In this document: in pieces, positions 35,459 through 45,436 of the stretch
How positions within the stretch are numbered: position 1 is the first letter of the stretch
How the letters are laid out: each line of letters starts with the position of its first letter
Assembly (NCBI GenBank): GCA_963736445.1
Contig: CAVTOY010000009.1
Span: 1 to 64,000 of the forward strand
Length of the DNA: 64,000 nucleotides
Origin: Thiosocius sp963736445
GTDB taxonomy: Bacteria > Pseudomonadota > Gammaproteobacteria > Chromatiales > Chromatiaceae
Direction: 5' to 3'
Notes under the pieces: generated by a model
Told to the model about the DNA's origin: nothing
Seen by the model: the letters and a program-made list of their open reading frames with translations, nothing else
Database searches by the model: none
Position numbers and translations under genes: made by a program

Positions 35459-36895
35459 ATGAAGAGACCATCACGCTTCGTCTGTTTCCTGCTGTTGCTG
35501 ATGCCTGCTATGTCGCTGGCGATGGGTGGTGAGTCCGAGATCATCGATCTCACCGGGCACTGGGTTGGCTACACCGCGCTGGCCATCTTCGGCGTTGTCT
35601 TATCTGCTGGTGATGGCGGAGGAATTCACACACCTGCGCAAGTCCAAGCCGGTCATCCTGGCTGCCGGCATCATCTGGGCCCTGATCGCTGGTCGTTTAT
35701 CACACCCATGGCATCGATCACGCGGCAGAGAATGCGGTGCGCCACAACCTGCTCGAATACGCCGAGCTGATGCTGTTCCTGCTGGTCGCGATGACCTATA
35801 TCAACGCCATGGACGAACGCAGTGTGTTCGAGGCCCTGCGGTCCTGGCTGGTCACGAAGGGTTATGGATTGCGCCAGCTGTTCTGGATCACCGGCGTGCT
35901 CGCCTTCTTGATCTCGCCGATCGCCGACAACCTGACCACAGCCCTGCTGATGTGCGCCGTGGTGCTGGCGGTCGGCGGTGACAACACCAAGTTCGTCCTG
36001 ACTGGCCTGTATCAACATCGTCGTTGCGGCCAATGCCGGCGGCGCCTTCAGCCCGTTCGGCGACATCACTACCCTGATGGTCTGGCAGAAACAGATCCAG
36101 ACGCCCCAGGGCGTGGTCGATTTCTGGGCTTTCTTCGCCCTGTTCCTGCCCTCGCTGGTTAACTGGCTGGTGCCTGCGGCGATCATGTCGCATGGCGGTC
36201 CCGGACGAGAAGCCGCACGGTGGCGGCGAGGCGGTCAGAATGCGCGCGGCGCCAAGCGCATCATCGTGCTGTTCCTGCTCACCATCGCCACCGCGGTAAG
36301 TTTCCATAACTTCCTGCACATGCCGCCGGTTATCGGCATGCTGACCGGCCTCGCCTACCTGCAGTTTTTCGGCTACTACCTGAAGAAGACCCAGCGCACG
36401 CGGAAACGCATGCCCAGACTCGGAAGCATGAAGGCCAGATCGGCGATCCGGTCGCCTTCGACGTGTTCAACAAGGTTGCCCGCGCCGAATGGGACACCCT
36501 GCTGTTCTTTTACGGGGTCGTGCTGTGCGTCGGCGGACTCGGTTTTATCGGCTACCTGGCATGGCCTCGGAGGTCATGTACGTCGACTGGGGCGCAACCA
36601 ACGCCAACGTCGCTGGTCGGCGTGATGTCCGCCATCGTTGACAACATCCCGGTGATGTTCGCGGTCCTGACCATGATGCCGGACATGTCGCATGGGCCAG
36701 TGGCTGCTGGTCACGCTGACTGCCGGCGTTGGTGGCTCCATGCTGTCGATCGGCTCGGCGGCCGGCGTCGCACTGATGGGCCAGGCGCGCGGCAAGTACA
36801 CCTTCTTCGGCCACCTGAAATGGACGCCGGTGATCGCGCTCGGTTACGCGGCGAGCATCGCGACGCATATGTGGCTGAACAGCGCGGCGTTCTGA
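35459..36895 (+). pseudogene. nhaD: NhaD-type Na+/H+ antiporter, about eight frameshifts
   Basis: The pieces in order read MGGESEIIDLTGHWVGYTAL, EEFTHLRKSKPVILAAGIIW, HAAENAVRHNLLEYAELMLF, GVLAFLISPIADNLTTALLM, NAGGAFSPFGDITTLMVWQK, RIIVLFLLTIATAVSFHNFL, GVMSAIVDNIPVMFAVLTMM and KWTPVIALGYAASIATHMWL, the order and content of an NhaD antiporter of about 475 residues. The reading frame changes near 35603, 35693, 36005, 36193, 36235, 36425, 36570-36610 and 36696. Every block is conserved and no in-frame nonsense codon is needed to explain the breaks. Either the sequence is poor here or the gene is newly dead. A sodium antiporter next to a Mrp-type complex would fit a sodium-based economy. Confidence 0.8.
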
Positions 36896-37065
36896 GGAGC
36901 CGGCGGCCGTCACCCGGCCGATTCAAGTTGACCGATTCGTTGATGTGCGCTGTACTCAGCGCTCCAGCCCTCCTTTTTCTCGGCGTATAGAAAATACAGA
37001 CGCCCCCTCCTCACCCGAATGGAGCGGCTCGACTGCCCATTCCTGGCCTACTGCTGACGTCGAGA

Positions 37066-37704
37066 TCACATTATTCGATACTCTGGCTGAACCTGGTCGT
37101 CCAGCCAGATGTCATCCGGACTAACGTACTCGTCACGCAGATTGAAGGGCACGCCAATCTGGTCAAAACAGTCATACACCAGCTCAGAACATATGTATTT
37201 GCGGTCACGAGTGCGCCGGCTGACGCTAAACAGGATGCGAAACCCGATGCGTATGATCTCGAAATTGTCATACGGTTTGGTGAGTTCATCCATGCCGTAA
37301 CTGATGGCGTGATTGAGCTTATCTTCGTCGATCTTCGGCTGTAAACGTGCGACCACGATGTTCCCCTTGTAGGGGCGATTCTTGCCGTGGTAATCCTTGA
37401 GATACTTGGACAGCGGGGCCAAACGCACACCGATCAGGGTTTCACTCTCCAGAATGAAGACGCGTTGCAGCGTTGGATCCTTATAGATCATGCCGACATG
37501 GCTCCATACCGAGCGCGTGAACTTCTGGATGGCGTGCGAAAAAAAATAGGAGCCGGAACAGAAGACTAGGTCACCGGTCTGCATATCTTCGCGCATGGCA
37601 TTGTAAGGATGTAAAGGGAGTTGCTGGATTTCCTTTTTGCTGAGGGGGGCTGCCATAACGGTCTGCGGCTCAGATGAATTGCTTGTCCCGACAAGATAAG
37701 TCAT
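37066..37704 (-). CDS. YiiX/YebB-like permuted NlpC/P60 (papain-fold) protein
   Basis: 212 residues. GDLVFCSGSYFFSHAIQKFT and SVWSHVGMIYK hold the histidine, and YICSELVYDCFDQIGVPF holds the cysteine in the order of the circularly permuted papain-like family. These enzymes cleave cell-wall peptides or lipid esters. The start is unclear; an ATG at 37656 (MAAPLSKKE) is an alternative. No signal peptide, so it may be cytoplasmic. Convergent with nothing; stands alone. Confidence 0.75.
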   Translation of the reverse strand: MTYLVGTSNSSEPQTVMAAPLSKKEIQQLPLHPYNAMREDMQTGDLVFCSGSYFFSHAIQKFTRSVWSHVGMIYKDPTLQRVFILESETLIGVRLAPLSKYLKDYHGKNRPYKGNIVVARLQPKIDEDKLNHAISYGMDELTKPYDNFEIIRIGFRILFSVSRRTRDRKYICSELVYDCFDQIGVPFNLRDEYVSPDDIWLDDQVQPEYRIM

Positions 37705-37826
37705 TCGCCACGCAAACGCATTAAGTGGGCGGAAATAGTTTTCACACGGCCTGAGTTCGGCAGTACCTAGCTTTTTTGGTTCGGGATAGGTTGGGTCGGG
37801 TCAATCCGCAACCGGAAAGCGGCATA

Positions 37827-38516
37827 ATGGGCCATATGCGACGTCTCGATAAATACCTAAGAAAATCTCCCGGACCAGGATCATGTCCTGGTCTCGTACG
37901 GTGGGCGTGGCTCGCCGCTACCCTGCTGATCGGCGGCTGTGCATTGTTGCTTCCACAGCCCTATGGCGAAGTGGTGCCGGATGCGGATTCGGTCAGGCCG
38001 GACGGCGGGCCCAACCTCATCCCGCCCAACGCGCCGTCGATAATGAACGGTCACTGGGCCGACTACGATGGTCACGAGGGTATCGACGTGATCGGCGAAG
38101 TCGGTCTGCCGGTGCTAGCGCCGGCAGACGGGGTGGTGACGCGGTCGTTCTTCGAACCGATGTATGGACACGCGGTGTTTATCGAGCACGGCAAGCGCCC
38201 CGATGGCACTGCGTTGCGCACCCGCTTCGTGCACCTCGATGAGCGCCTAGTCGAAGTAGGTGACCGCGTGACGCGCGGCGAACAGATTGGCACGCTAGGG
38301 CGGACCGGTTTGCTGGCGGGCGGCATACCGCACCTGCACTACGAGGTACAGACCCTGGCCACGGGGCGCTGGGAGATCTTCCAGGTCACCAATCCGCACC
38401 TCTACTGGGTTAACGGGCCCGGCGATGTGACCTGCTTTGATCTGCGCGAGGTTTACCCGTCGAAGCCATTCCGCACGACTTACCCGGTCCCGTGTCGCGG
38501 GATCCCCTGGCGTTGA
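37827..38516 (+). CDS. M23-family peptidase-like lipoprotein
   Basis: 229 residues from ATG 37827. Lipoprotein signal with lipobox LIGGC near residue 38. The LytM fold shows HEGIDVIGEVG and IPHLHYEV, with the zinc ligand histidine/aspartate of the first motif and HxH of the last, so it may be an active endopeptidase. An upstream open start at 37776 would only lengthen the basic N-terminus. Probable role in murein remodelling. Confidence 0.78.
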   Translation: MGHMRRLDKYLRKSPGPGSCPGLVRWAWLAATLLIGGCALLLPQPYGEVVPDADSVRPDGGPNLIPPNAPSIMNGHWADYDGHEGIDVIGEVGLPVLAPADGVVTRSFFEPMYGHAVFIEHGKRPDGTALRTRFVHLDERLVEVGDRVTRGEQIGTLGRTGLLAGGIPHLHYEVQTLATGRWEIFQVTNPHLYWVNGPGDVTCFDLREVYPSKPFRTTYPVPCRGIPWR

Positions 38517-38672
38517 CGTGACGCCTGACGTACTCGCCGTAGAGCCCTCCACAGTCCCACATACTGCTGCGAGCCGTTGAGCTGCCGACCGCGCTGGGGC
38601 GGCACCCGGCAGAGCCACTACCGAGGAGGCTTCCGGCTCGACAACTTTCGCTTGGGACGAATGCCGCCTTCT

Positions 38673-39140
38673 TTACGCGCCACGTATACCCAGTTCCTTG
38701 GCGGCGTCCGTGACGCGGATCGATGCGACCAGGCTGCGCAGATCCGGCAGGTACTTCTCGTATACGGGTTTGCTCGCATTCAGGTGCACATTGATCATTA
38801 ACGTTTCAGAAATCATCAGGCATGTGTGCAGAACAACGTCCTGGCCACGAATGTTGGCTTCAAACACACCCTTCCAAACCTCAAAACCGTTTAGCTATGT
38901 CGTCCTGTCGAACACCTGGCGATGATCATGCATTTCGTGAACGTGCTATTGGCCTTCACTCATTTTCTCCCGTGTCATATGGCTATCCCGGTGCTCCGGG
39001 ACGACACCCAGTATGTTCGGATCGTCCGCAGATCCCGCGCGCGTGAAGTGGCGGCCATTCTTAAAGCGCTCGTTGCTCCAGCCGTCCGGTATCTCAAACG
39101 CAATCAGGCCCCTCGGTTCGGTCAAGAGCTCTGCCAACAC
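38673..39140 (-). pseudogene. DcrB/DUF1795-like protein broken by two in-frame stops
   Basis: One reading frame gives GLIAFEIPDGWSNERF and DDPNILGVVPEHRD, then TAG, 16 codons, another TAG, then FEVWKGVFEANIRGQDVVLH and KPVYEKYLPDLRSLVASIRV to the end. The two halves are in the same frame, so premature stops rather than frameshifts broke it. The pattern (IPDGW near the start, YEKYxPDLRxLVASIR at the end) is that of small periplasmic DUF1795/DcrB proteins. The 5' end is not clear. Confidence 0.5.
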
Positions 39141-39191
39141 ATTGCCGCCCGCCCACAGCGCTAACCCGCATCTGTCACCGGTTGAGTGAAC

Positions 39192-39259
39192 AATCCGCTT
39201 GGAGCGGATTGAAACAGCCGCAGGCTGGCCCGCAGGGCGCTGCACACGGATGTGCAGCG
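39192..39259. repeat. Two strong hairpins in an intergenic GC-rich block
   Basis: AATCCGCT-tgg-AGCGGATT at 39192-39210 and CGCTGCACA-cgga-TGTGCAGCG at 39238-39259 are perfect stems. The block between them is also self-complementary (GCAGGCTGGCCCGCAGGGC). It may be a REP-like repeat or tandem terminators. Confidence 0.55.
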
Positions 39260-39534
39260 TAAGACCAAGCCGGAGCGAGCGAGAAACCGCCAGGATCGGG
39301 ATAGGGAAGCAGCGGATACAAGGTGTCAATCTGAGCTCACGGGCAGAATCATCCACTTCTAGAGAAATCCCGGTCTGTTGTGACACAGCTGCTGCCCGGC
39401 CGGTGCCCGATGCGGGCTAGGACCACGGCGATTACTGCTGCCATGGTTAGCACGTGGGTACCCTTGCTTACCAGGGATTTCCTGTGAATGCCCTCAGTCA
39501 CGATTGGTAGTCTTTGATGCAGTCCCGCCAATGC

Positions 39535-39942
39535 TTAACCGGGATTGAACATCGCAACGGAAACCGCGAAAGCGCCGGCCGTCGATGAGGCCAGTGACAG
39601 CAAAGCTACCAGGAGTTGCCCGCCATAGACGATTCGTCCACCCGGATTACGCACCAACCCAATCGGTCCATACCGCAACGCAAACAAAGAAAGCAACAGC
39701 GCCGGCCCCGCTATCGAAACGAAATAGATGCCGACGATGCGAAGGATCCTTTCTCGTTCGCCGTTATCCTGCGGTAGCGACCAGGACTCCTCATTGAATA
39801 TCCAGCCGATGATCGGCGACCAAGTGGCACCGGGCCGCCGTTGAGCCAGGCAATCAGGAACGACGTGGTCAGACAAAGCACCGGAGTTGCCGCGGTTTCG
39901 ATAACTCAGCTGCGCCGCGCCGGGTGGCTTACGAATTGCCAC
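39535..39942 (-). CDS. Possible small membrane protein (may be frameshifted)
   Basis: The last 90 residues look real: ILRIVGIYFVSIAGPALLLS, YGPIGLVRNPGGRIVYG and QLLVALLSLASSTAGAFAVS suggest two or three helices. The N-terminal part in this frame is not protein-like, while another frame there reads LCLTTSFLIAWLNGG, so a frameshift near 39860 is likely. Low confidence. Confidence 0.35.
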   Translation of the reverse strand: MAIRKPPGAAQLSYRNRGNSGALSDHVVPDCLAQRRPGATWSPIIGWIFNEESWSLPQDNGERERILRIVGIYFVSIAGPALLLSLFALRYGPIGLVRNPGGRIVYGGQLLVALLSLASSTAGAFAVSVAMFNPG

Positions 39943-40136
39943 AACGCGAACAGCAGCACGCAGAAGCCGACAATCACTAGGTAATACGTCATGGCGAGCG
40001 TGTGAAAATCGACCGGCGCCACGAGAAAGATTGTGAACCCGTAAAGCATCACGAGTAGCTGAGCGAAAAAAACGAAACGCAGGGCAATCATTACTCGCGA
40101 GCCTATGGGCGCAGTGGCGTAAATCCTTGCACTCAA
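39906..40136 (-). CDS. Small two-helix membrane protein
   Basis: 76 residues with helices RFVFFAQLLVMLYGFTIFLV and TYYLVIVGFCVLLFALWQFV. It slightly overlaps the preceding possible gene on the same strand, so the two could form a pair. No family recognised. Confidence 0.4.
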   Translation of the reverse strand: MSARIYATAPIGSRVMIALRFVFFAQLLVMLYGFTIFLVAPVDFHTLAMTYYLVIVGFCVLLFALWQFVSHPARRS

Positions 40137-40341
40137 TTGCGAAACCTATCGATGATAGGAAATCCCATCGCGGCGGAGCAACTGAATCGATGCCGACAAG
40201 GTCGGATAAGCCCGTTCAACGTCTGAGTGCAGGGAATGTTCGGCGCGCAGTGTCGATCAACACAGCGGTAAAGTATAGGCGGCGTTAGCAAGCTCTTGGC
40301 TTATCAGCACCCCGCCCCACGGCCATCGGCACGAAAGGTCG

Positions 40342-40869
40342 TCAGAATCCTGATTTAATAGTTCTACCGTTCCACTGAGGTAGCGTCGCAAGATGAGCGT
40401 AATAGGCGATGTACATGAACCTGTCTGGATAGGCAGGGCGATAGATGTAGAAACATACCGAGGTAGTTGGATTGGCTACTGTGAGAGCCCAGAAGCCATC
40501 ACCGGATACCAGGGGTCCAGCAAAGGGAATGACCTCAGGTGGGTGTTGCAGTAATCCACTCCAAAGATCGACGCAATCCACCGTACCTGCTACTGGTGAG
40601 GGCCACCCGTTTACGCTGACGGGCACAGTAGCTCCGTCGAAATTGACGGTGTTTCCGATTCTTCCGTCTGCCAGCCACTGGGCTCGCGCACTACTCGCTG
40701 CCGTACGAAACGCTCCATTTATCGCTTCCATCGAGCCGTCATGCGCCTGATCGGTTGCATCCAGAAACTTGGGCAAGGCTATGACCGCTAGCACCGAGAG
40801 CACAATTACGACGGTTACCAGCTCGATCAGCGTGAATCCTTGCCTCCGATGCAAGAAAAATCTCTCCAC
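40342..40869 (-). CDS. Type IV pilin-like (MshA-type) prepilin
   Basis: 175 residues. Short leader MERFFLHRRQG, then the class III cleavage/methylation motif G-FTLIELVTVVIVLSVLAV with Glu at +5. The C-terminal part has a cysteine pair (VDCVDLWSG and SVCFYIY) that can form the pilin D-loop. Prepilin peptidase and assembly proteins are elsewhere. It lies 85 bp before the second copy of the inverted-repeat element. Confidence 0.85.
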   Translation of the reverse strand: MERFFLHRRQGFTLIELVTVVIVLSVLAVIALPKFLDATDQAHDGSMEAINGAFRTAASSARAQWLADGRIGNTVNFDGATVPVSVNGWPSPVAGTVDCVDLWSGLLQHPPEVIPFAGPLVSGDGFWALTVANPTTSVCFYIYRPAYPDRFMYIAYYAHLATLPQWNGRTIKSGF

Positions 40870-40954
40870 CTCGAGGGCTCACCAGGCATTTAAATAGGAT
40901 GAGATAACTGTCGGCGGAAAAAGGCTTCCCTTGAGCTTGGTTCGCATGAGGGAA

Positions 40955-41081
40955 CTAACCTGCATGTTGCACCAGTCGATCGTGGACGGGCGCGAATGAA
41001 TCGGCAGAGATGCGGTGAACGTCATATTCGGTGCGCTTTCTTGAAGGTACAGTTTGTCCCTCGTCCCCGATCTATCCAGGC
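40955..41081. repeat. Partial copy B of the inverted-repeat element
   Basis: 127 bp, reverse complement of 19153-19279 with about four mismatches. It keeps one terminal repeat (40955-40976) and breaks off at 41081, just before the sequence of the ExeA-like gene. The left half of the element is missing here, so this copy is truncated. Confidence 0.8.
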
Positions 41082-42111
41082 CCTCGCTTGTCCAGGTGGC
41101 AGCCGAGCCTGGTTCTACCTGCAATATGCGTTGAAGCGTGGTGAGGGTATCGTGGTTGTGACCGGCCCCCCCGGCTCGGGCAAAACCACGCTTGCTCAGC
41201 GCCTGCTCGGTGAAACCAATCCGGCGCAGGTCATCAGCGTGCAACTGGTTGCCAACGACCTGTCACCGACTGATCTGCTGCGTAAACTGGCCTACGCCCT
41301 CGGCCTGCCGGCGGAAGGTAAGGACCAGGCAATGTTGTCGTTGCTGATTGAGCGGCATCTGGTCGGGGGGCAACATGCGCAGCGTCGCGTGTTGGTCGTC
41401 ATCGACGAGGCGCAGACCCTGTCACATCAGTCACTCGAGGCCATGCGCCCGCTCACTGACCTGCAGTCGCAGAAACACCCGGCGCTGCAGCTGGTGTTTT
41501 TCGGACAGGAGGGATTCGAGGGCGTTATGAGTACGCCTGGCATGGAGCAGTTCCAGCATCGCGTTGTTGCCAGTTGTCGACTGCAACCGATGGACCTCAT
41601 GGAGACCAAGGCATACCTTGAGTACCGCCTCGGTGCGGTGAACTGGCGTGGCAACCCGTCAATCAATGGTCCGGCCGTCATGGCGATCTATTGCTATAGT
41701 AGTGGTATCCCGCGGCACGTCAACAAGATCTGCAGCCGCCTGATGTTGCGCGGCAGCAGCGAAGAGCGGCACGCACTCGACGAGCACGATGTCATGGCGG
41801 CGGTGCGTGACCTGAGCAGCGAACTGCTGGCGCCGCTGACCCACGACGCCACGGCGCAGGACGCGACTGTCAACGCGCTCAGTTCCATTCACGAATTGGC
41901 GCTGGTGCCTAAGATGTCACCGAATACACCGGATGCTACGCAAGTGGCCCGCGTGATCGCTGAGTGGCCGTCGAAAGATGAGACCCGGGCCGCGCCGTTC
42001 ACATCGGATGGGCGCCGACAGTCACTGGGACTAGTGGCGCAGGCGTCGACTGTTTCGGAACGCTCTCGTAGCTTGGCCCGAGCTATATCGCGATTGAATG
42101 CGCGAAGCTGA
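40996..42111 (+). pseudogene. ExeA-like AAA ATPase with 5' end replaced by the repeat
   Basis: 371 codons as an open frame, but the first 30 are inside repeat copy B. ExeA/GspA-type ATPases normally begin with about 40 residues leading into the P-loop (xxYFGLxxxPF). Here real homology starts at FYLQYALKRGEGIVVVTGPP just before Walker A GPPGSGKTTL, then Walker B VLVVIDEAQTLSHQSLEAMR and sensor block LVFFGQEGFEGV. About 30-40 N-terminal residues are missing. The ATPase core and a C-terminal tail of about 80 residues remain. A terminator hairpin follows 21 bp later. Confidence 0.7.
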
Positions 42112-42132
42112 GTTCTTTCTGAGTTGTTAAAC

Positions 42133-42150
42133 ACCCCGCTTCGGCGGGGT
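42133..42150 (+). terminator. Rho-independent terminator
   Basis: ACCCCGC-TTCG-GCGGGGT is a perfect 7-bp stem with a stable UUCG loop, followed by TCTCTTATGT. It closes the ExeA-like gene. Confidence 0.75.
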
Positions 42151-42573
42151 CTCTTATGTCTGGCGTTGGCCAGGGAAGAGACAAAGAAGTAGCCCCCACG
42201 CGAAAGCATGAGTGAATCGCTGGGGCATGAGTCCGCTACCAACACACTCCGGATTTTTTTTGGCATAGTAACTGGGTCGAGAGATCAGGTGCCAGTCGGC
42301 ACGAAGCTCAGGATCGCAGTCGACTCCAAAGAGACGGTCAGACCATATTAGGCAAATGACCGCTGTTAAGAAGAGCAGGCGTTGGTAGACGCAAAGGGCT
42401 CTGGCACGGACGGAAGTTGGACTGCGAAAATAGCGGATTCACTGGCCGCGCAGCGGTTGGTTCGGCCACGTGGATTTCGCGAGCAGGAAGATTTACGCTG
42501 CTAACTCTCCCCGATAGACTCAGCCTAGGTTGGGGGACCCCAAATCCCGACTGGTCAGCCAGGTGACAAGAAT
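42151..42573. other. Intergenic region, no gene seen
   Basis: About 420 bp between the terminator and the glycosyltransferase-like gene. The last 60 bp are AT-rich (TTTTTTCTAAAAAAGAATTTTTT-like composition), a likely promoter zone. No RNA gene or repeat recognised. Confidence 0.4.
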
Positions 42574-43674
42574 TTGTTTTTTCTAAAAAAGAATTTTTTA
42601 CGGCTGAATCAGTATCGTGAACGCGCGGCTGAACGCAGCGTCTCAGAGTGGCAAGCACTGTTGGTCGAATTGCCATTTCTGACATTAATGCGCGCCTATC
42701 GAAAGCTGGCAATGGCTTGCTATCGCACAGCCGACCGGATGCGTTGGCAAGACAGGCGTACACAATCGTTTCTCACACACCACACTACCGCCGATGGGAA
42801 ATACTTCTACATTATTGCAGTACCTAATATGTTGCATTTACTTATACCTGCGGTGCGGCTCGTCGAGAGCGAAATTCAGATTATCTTCATCGTCAACGGC
42901 CTCTCCCGAAGAGAACTCAATTTGCTCTCCGAAGTCCATCCGCATGTGCCACTACTGCGCCTTCCTACTCTACCAAGTTCCAGTTGGTCCCATGGCACGG
43001 TGATGAGCCTGCTATTGCGCACCAGCCCTCGCGACTTCGGAATCCTTGATCATGACTTCTTTCTATTCGATGTTTCGGTATTTCGCCAACTCGAATTTGC
43101 CGATAACGAATATGCGATATGCTTAACCGGATGGAGGAACGATGCTACTGGCCTACATTTCCCCGGAACACATTTCCTTTATCTGAGGGTCGAGCCTTTG
43201 CGGCGGCTGATCCGTCGATACTCAGTTGACGCCAACTTGTACAAGCGCCTACCAAGCAGTACCACATCTGCGTTGTCTGCGCTCGGCTTATCAATTGAAA
43301 ACCCGCCGAAGGAGTACCAAACCTTCTTTGACTCTTTCCTGCTATTGAGCGCCCTGGCGATGCATCATGGCTTAGTGGCACGGCTTCTTAAGCCCGTCGG
43401 GAATAGCTTCACCCACGTCGGATCAACCAGTATGGGGTCTCAGTTAACTAAGCCGCCCGTTCACCATTACCTGAATGCGCGGTTTATCGCCCGTCTTGAG
43501 GACGGAGACGTCGCCAAAGAATACCTATCTCGCGGTCTGGCCTCGGTTGGCAGCGCGGCACGTTTCCGCAGCTTGTTAGAACCTGACACTGCTAACCGAA
43601 TAGATGCCTTGATCGCCCGAGTAGATCGGCATGTCTCGGCACATCGGCATCAATCAGCGTCTGGCAAAGAATGA
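42574..43674 (+). CDS. Glycosyltransferase-like protein of unknown type
   Basis: 366 residues, TTG start as read; the true start could be ATG further in. A hydrophobic, basic N-terminus leads to YFYIIAVPNMLHLLIPAVRL and a GT-A-like acidic motif FGILDHDFFLFD, as in nucleotide-sugar binding DxD sites. FPGTHFLYLRVEPLRRLIRR follows. I do not recognise the family; base composition is lower in GC than its surroundings, suggesting transfer. It is next to pilin and ExeA-like genes. Confidence 0.55.
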   Translation: MFFLKKNFLRLNQYRERAAERSVSEWQALLVELPFLTLMRAYRKLAMACYRTADRMRWQDRRTQSFLTHHTTADGKYFYIIAVPNMLHLLIPAVRLVESEIQIIFIVNGLSRRELNLLSEVHPHVPLLRLPTLPSSSWSHGTVMSLLLRTSPRDFGILDHDFFLFDVSVFRQLEFADNEYAICLTGWRNDATGLHFPGTHFLYLRVEPLRRLIRRYSVDANLYKRLPSSTTSALSALGLSIENPPKEYQTFFDSFLLLSALAMHHGLVARLLKPVGNSFTHVGSTSMGSQLTKPPVHHYLNARFIARLEDGDVAKEYLSRGLASVGSAARFRSLLEPDTANRIDALIARVDRHVSAHRHQSASGKE

Positions 43675-44040
43675 CACGGGTTCGCGTGTGGAAAGCTTAC
43701 GCTTTGAGAAAGCACCCTCAGCGGATGACCGAAGAGGTGCTCCTGGTGATCGCTGAGTGTTGTGTTGAACGCAGGACAATAGTCTCGCCGCCTCGATGTC
43801 TGCTTTGCGCTTATAGAGCGGTCATTCACAGCCATCTGGCTATTTGCGGAATATTGCCATCGGTACTAAGACTCTGCTTTCATGCAAGCACGCCTACCGC
43901 ATAGGCCCTCATTCCGCCTTATCGCATGGGTTGTAATCCGCTATCCTGCAAACTGGCAGAGAACAAAGGCGCGGATATTCCAATAGCTGTGCCGGCTTTT
44001 TGATCAACTGTTCGCTATCAATCAAACGAGACCTTGCCGT
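43675..44040. other. Intergenic region, no gene seen
   Basis: About 365 bp. A short open frame exists but has no ribosome binding site and no protein-like features. Holds the promoter of the sulfatase remnant at its right end. Confidence 0.4.
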
Positions 44041-45436
44041 ATGAAATTCGCTGATGTTACGTGCCTATTGTTCGCCCAGCTTCTGGCCCCCGTAGCGTTC
44101 GCGCAGCAAAAGCCCAACATCGTCTACATCCTCGTCGATAACTGGGGCTGGGGCGATATCAGTGTCCAGGGGAGCACCGTCTCGACACCGCGCATCGATG
44201 AGCTTGCGGCCGAGGGGCTACCGCTCACAAACTTCAACGTCCAAAACCAATGCACGCCGACACGTTCCGCCTTGCATACCGGCCGTTTGCCAATCCGTTC
44301 AGGAACGCAAAAAGTCGCTGCCCCCGGGTGAACCGGATGGCTTGGCGCCCTGGGAATACACGATCGCAGAGCTGCTTTCGGATGCCGGGTATGCCACTGC
44401 GTTGTACGGCAAGTGGCACATAGGCTCGAAACCAGGCCGCATGCCAAACGACCAGGGTTACGACGAATGGTGGGGCATTAACGAGGGTTCTAACGCCGCA
44501 GGCTACACCAGCACATCGCAGTTTGATCCGAAAGTGGTGACGGTCCCGCACCTTTGGACCGGATTGAAAGGCAAGCCGTCGACCCCGACCGAACTCTACG
44601 ACATCCCCGCCAAGGCGATCGATTTCATCAAGAAGAACTCAGCTGCGAAGAAACCCTTCTTTGTTTACGTTGGGTTCACCCACTTCCACCCCCCGTTTGA
44701 CGTCCATCCCGACTTCAAAGGCAAATCTGGAGCCGGGATCTACTCGGACACCAAGCTGGAGGTGGATCACAACATCGGGCAGATTCTCGACGCCATTAAG
44801 GCCGCAGGGAGCGAGGAAAATACGATTGTCATCCTCACCGGTGACAACGGAGCCGGCAATATCACGTCGCCGGGAATTGGTACCATGGAAGGCGCAGGAT
44901 CGAATGGCCCCTGGCGCAGTGGACTCAGCACGGCCTACGAGGGCGGCATGCGCACACCGGCCATGATTCGTTAGCCCGGAAAAATCGCATCTGGCGTGGT
45001 CAGCGATGAAATCCTGGCCGACTTGGACATCTTTCCGACAGTGGCGAATCTCGTCGGGGAATCGGATTTGATTCCCACCGACCGACCCATTGACGGGGTT
45101 GACCAGAGCGCGTTCCTGCTGGGCAAGCAGGAGAAATCCAACCGCGAATTCTTTGTCACCTACGTTTGCGACACGGTGTTTGCCGTCAAGTGGCGAAACA
45201 TGAAAGTTCACTTCGCCGCCTCGGAGTCGACGCATTCGGTGATTCAACGCTACACCTTTCCGCAGGTATTCGATATCAAGGAAGACCCCAAAGAATCCTA
45301 CGAGCTATGGGGCATGGATGGCTACATTCACGGCTGGGTGATGGAGCCGTTCAGCAAGATTCTTGCTGATGTGGCCGTGAGCATAAAGGAGTACCCGAAC
45401 ATAAAGCCGGGGCAGGATTTTGCTGGCTACAAGTAA
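44041..45436 (+). pseudogene. Arylsulfatase-family protein with one frameshift and one nonsense codon
   Basis: A signal peptide (LLFAQLLAPVAFA) leads to NIVYILVDNWGWGDISVQGS (metal aspartates) and the formylglycine motif CTPTRSALHTGR (Cys71). The frame shifts near 44326, after GTQKVAAPG, in a CCCCCGGG run. The next frame continues GEPDGLAPWEYTIAELLSDA, ATALYGKWHIGSKPGRMPND, YVGFTHFHPPFDVHPDF and ILTGDNGAGN. At 44972 a TAG replaces the tryptophan of MIR-W-PGKI (TGG to TAG). Then homology continues to SYELWGMDGYIHGWVMEPFS and the stop at 45436. Total length about 465 residues, normal for the family. Confidence 0.85.

Noticed and set aside
44972..44974. Recoded TAG in the sulfatase
   Set aside because: The residue replaced is a tryptophan (TGG), one base away; no other sign of pyrrolysine or selenocysteine use.
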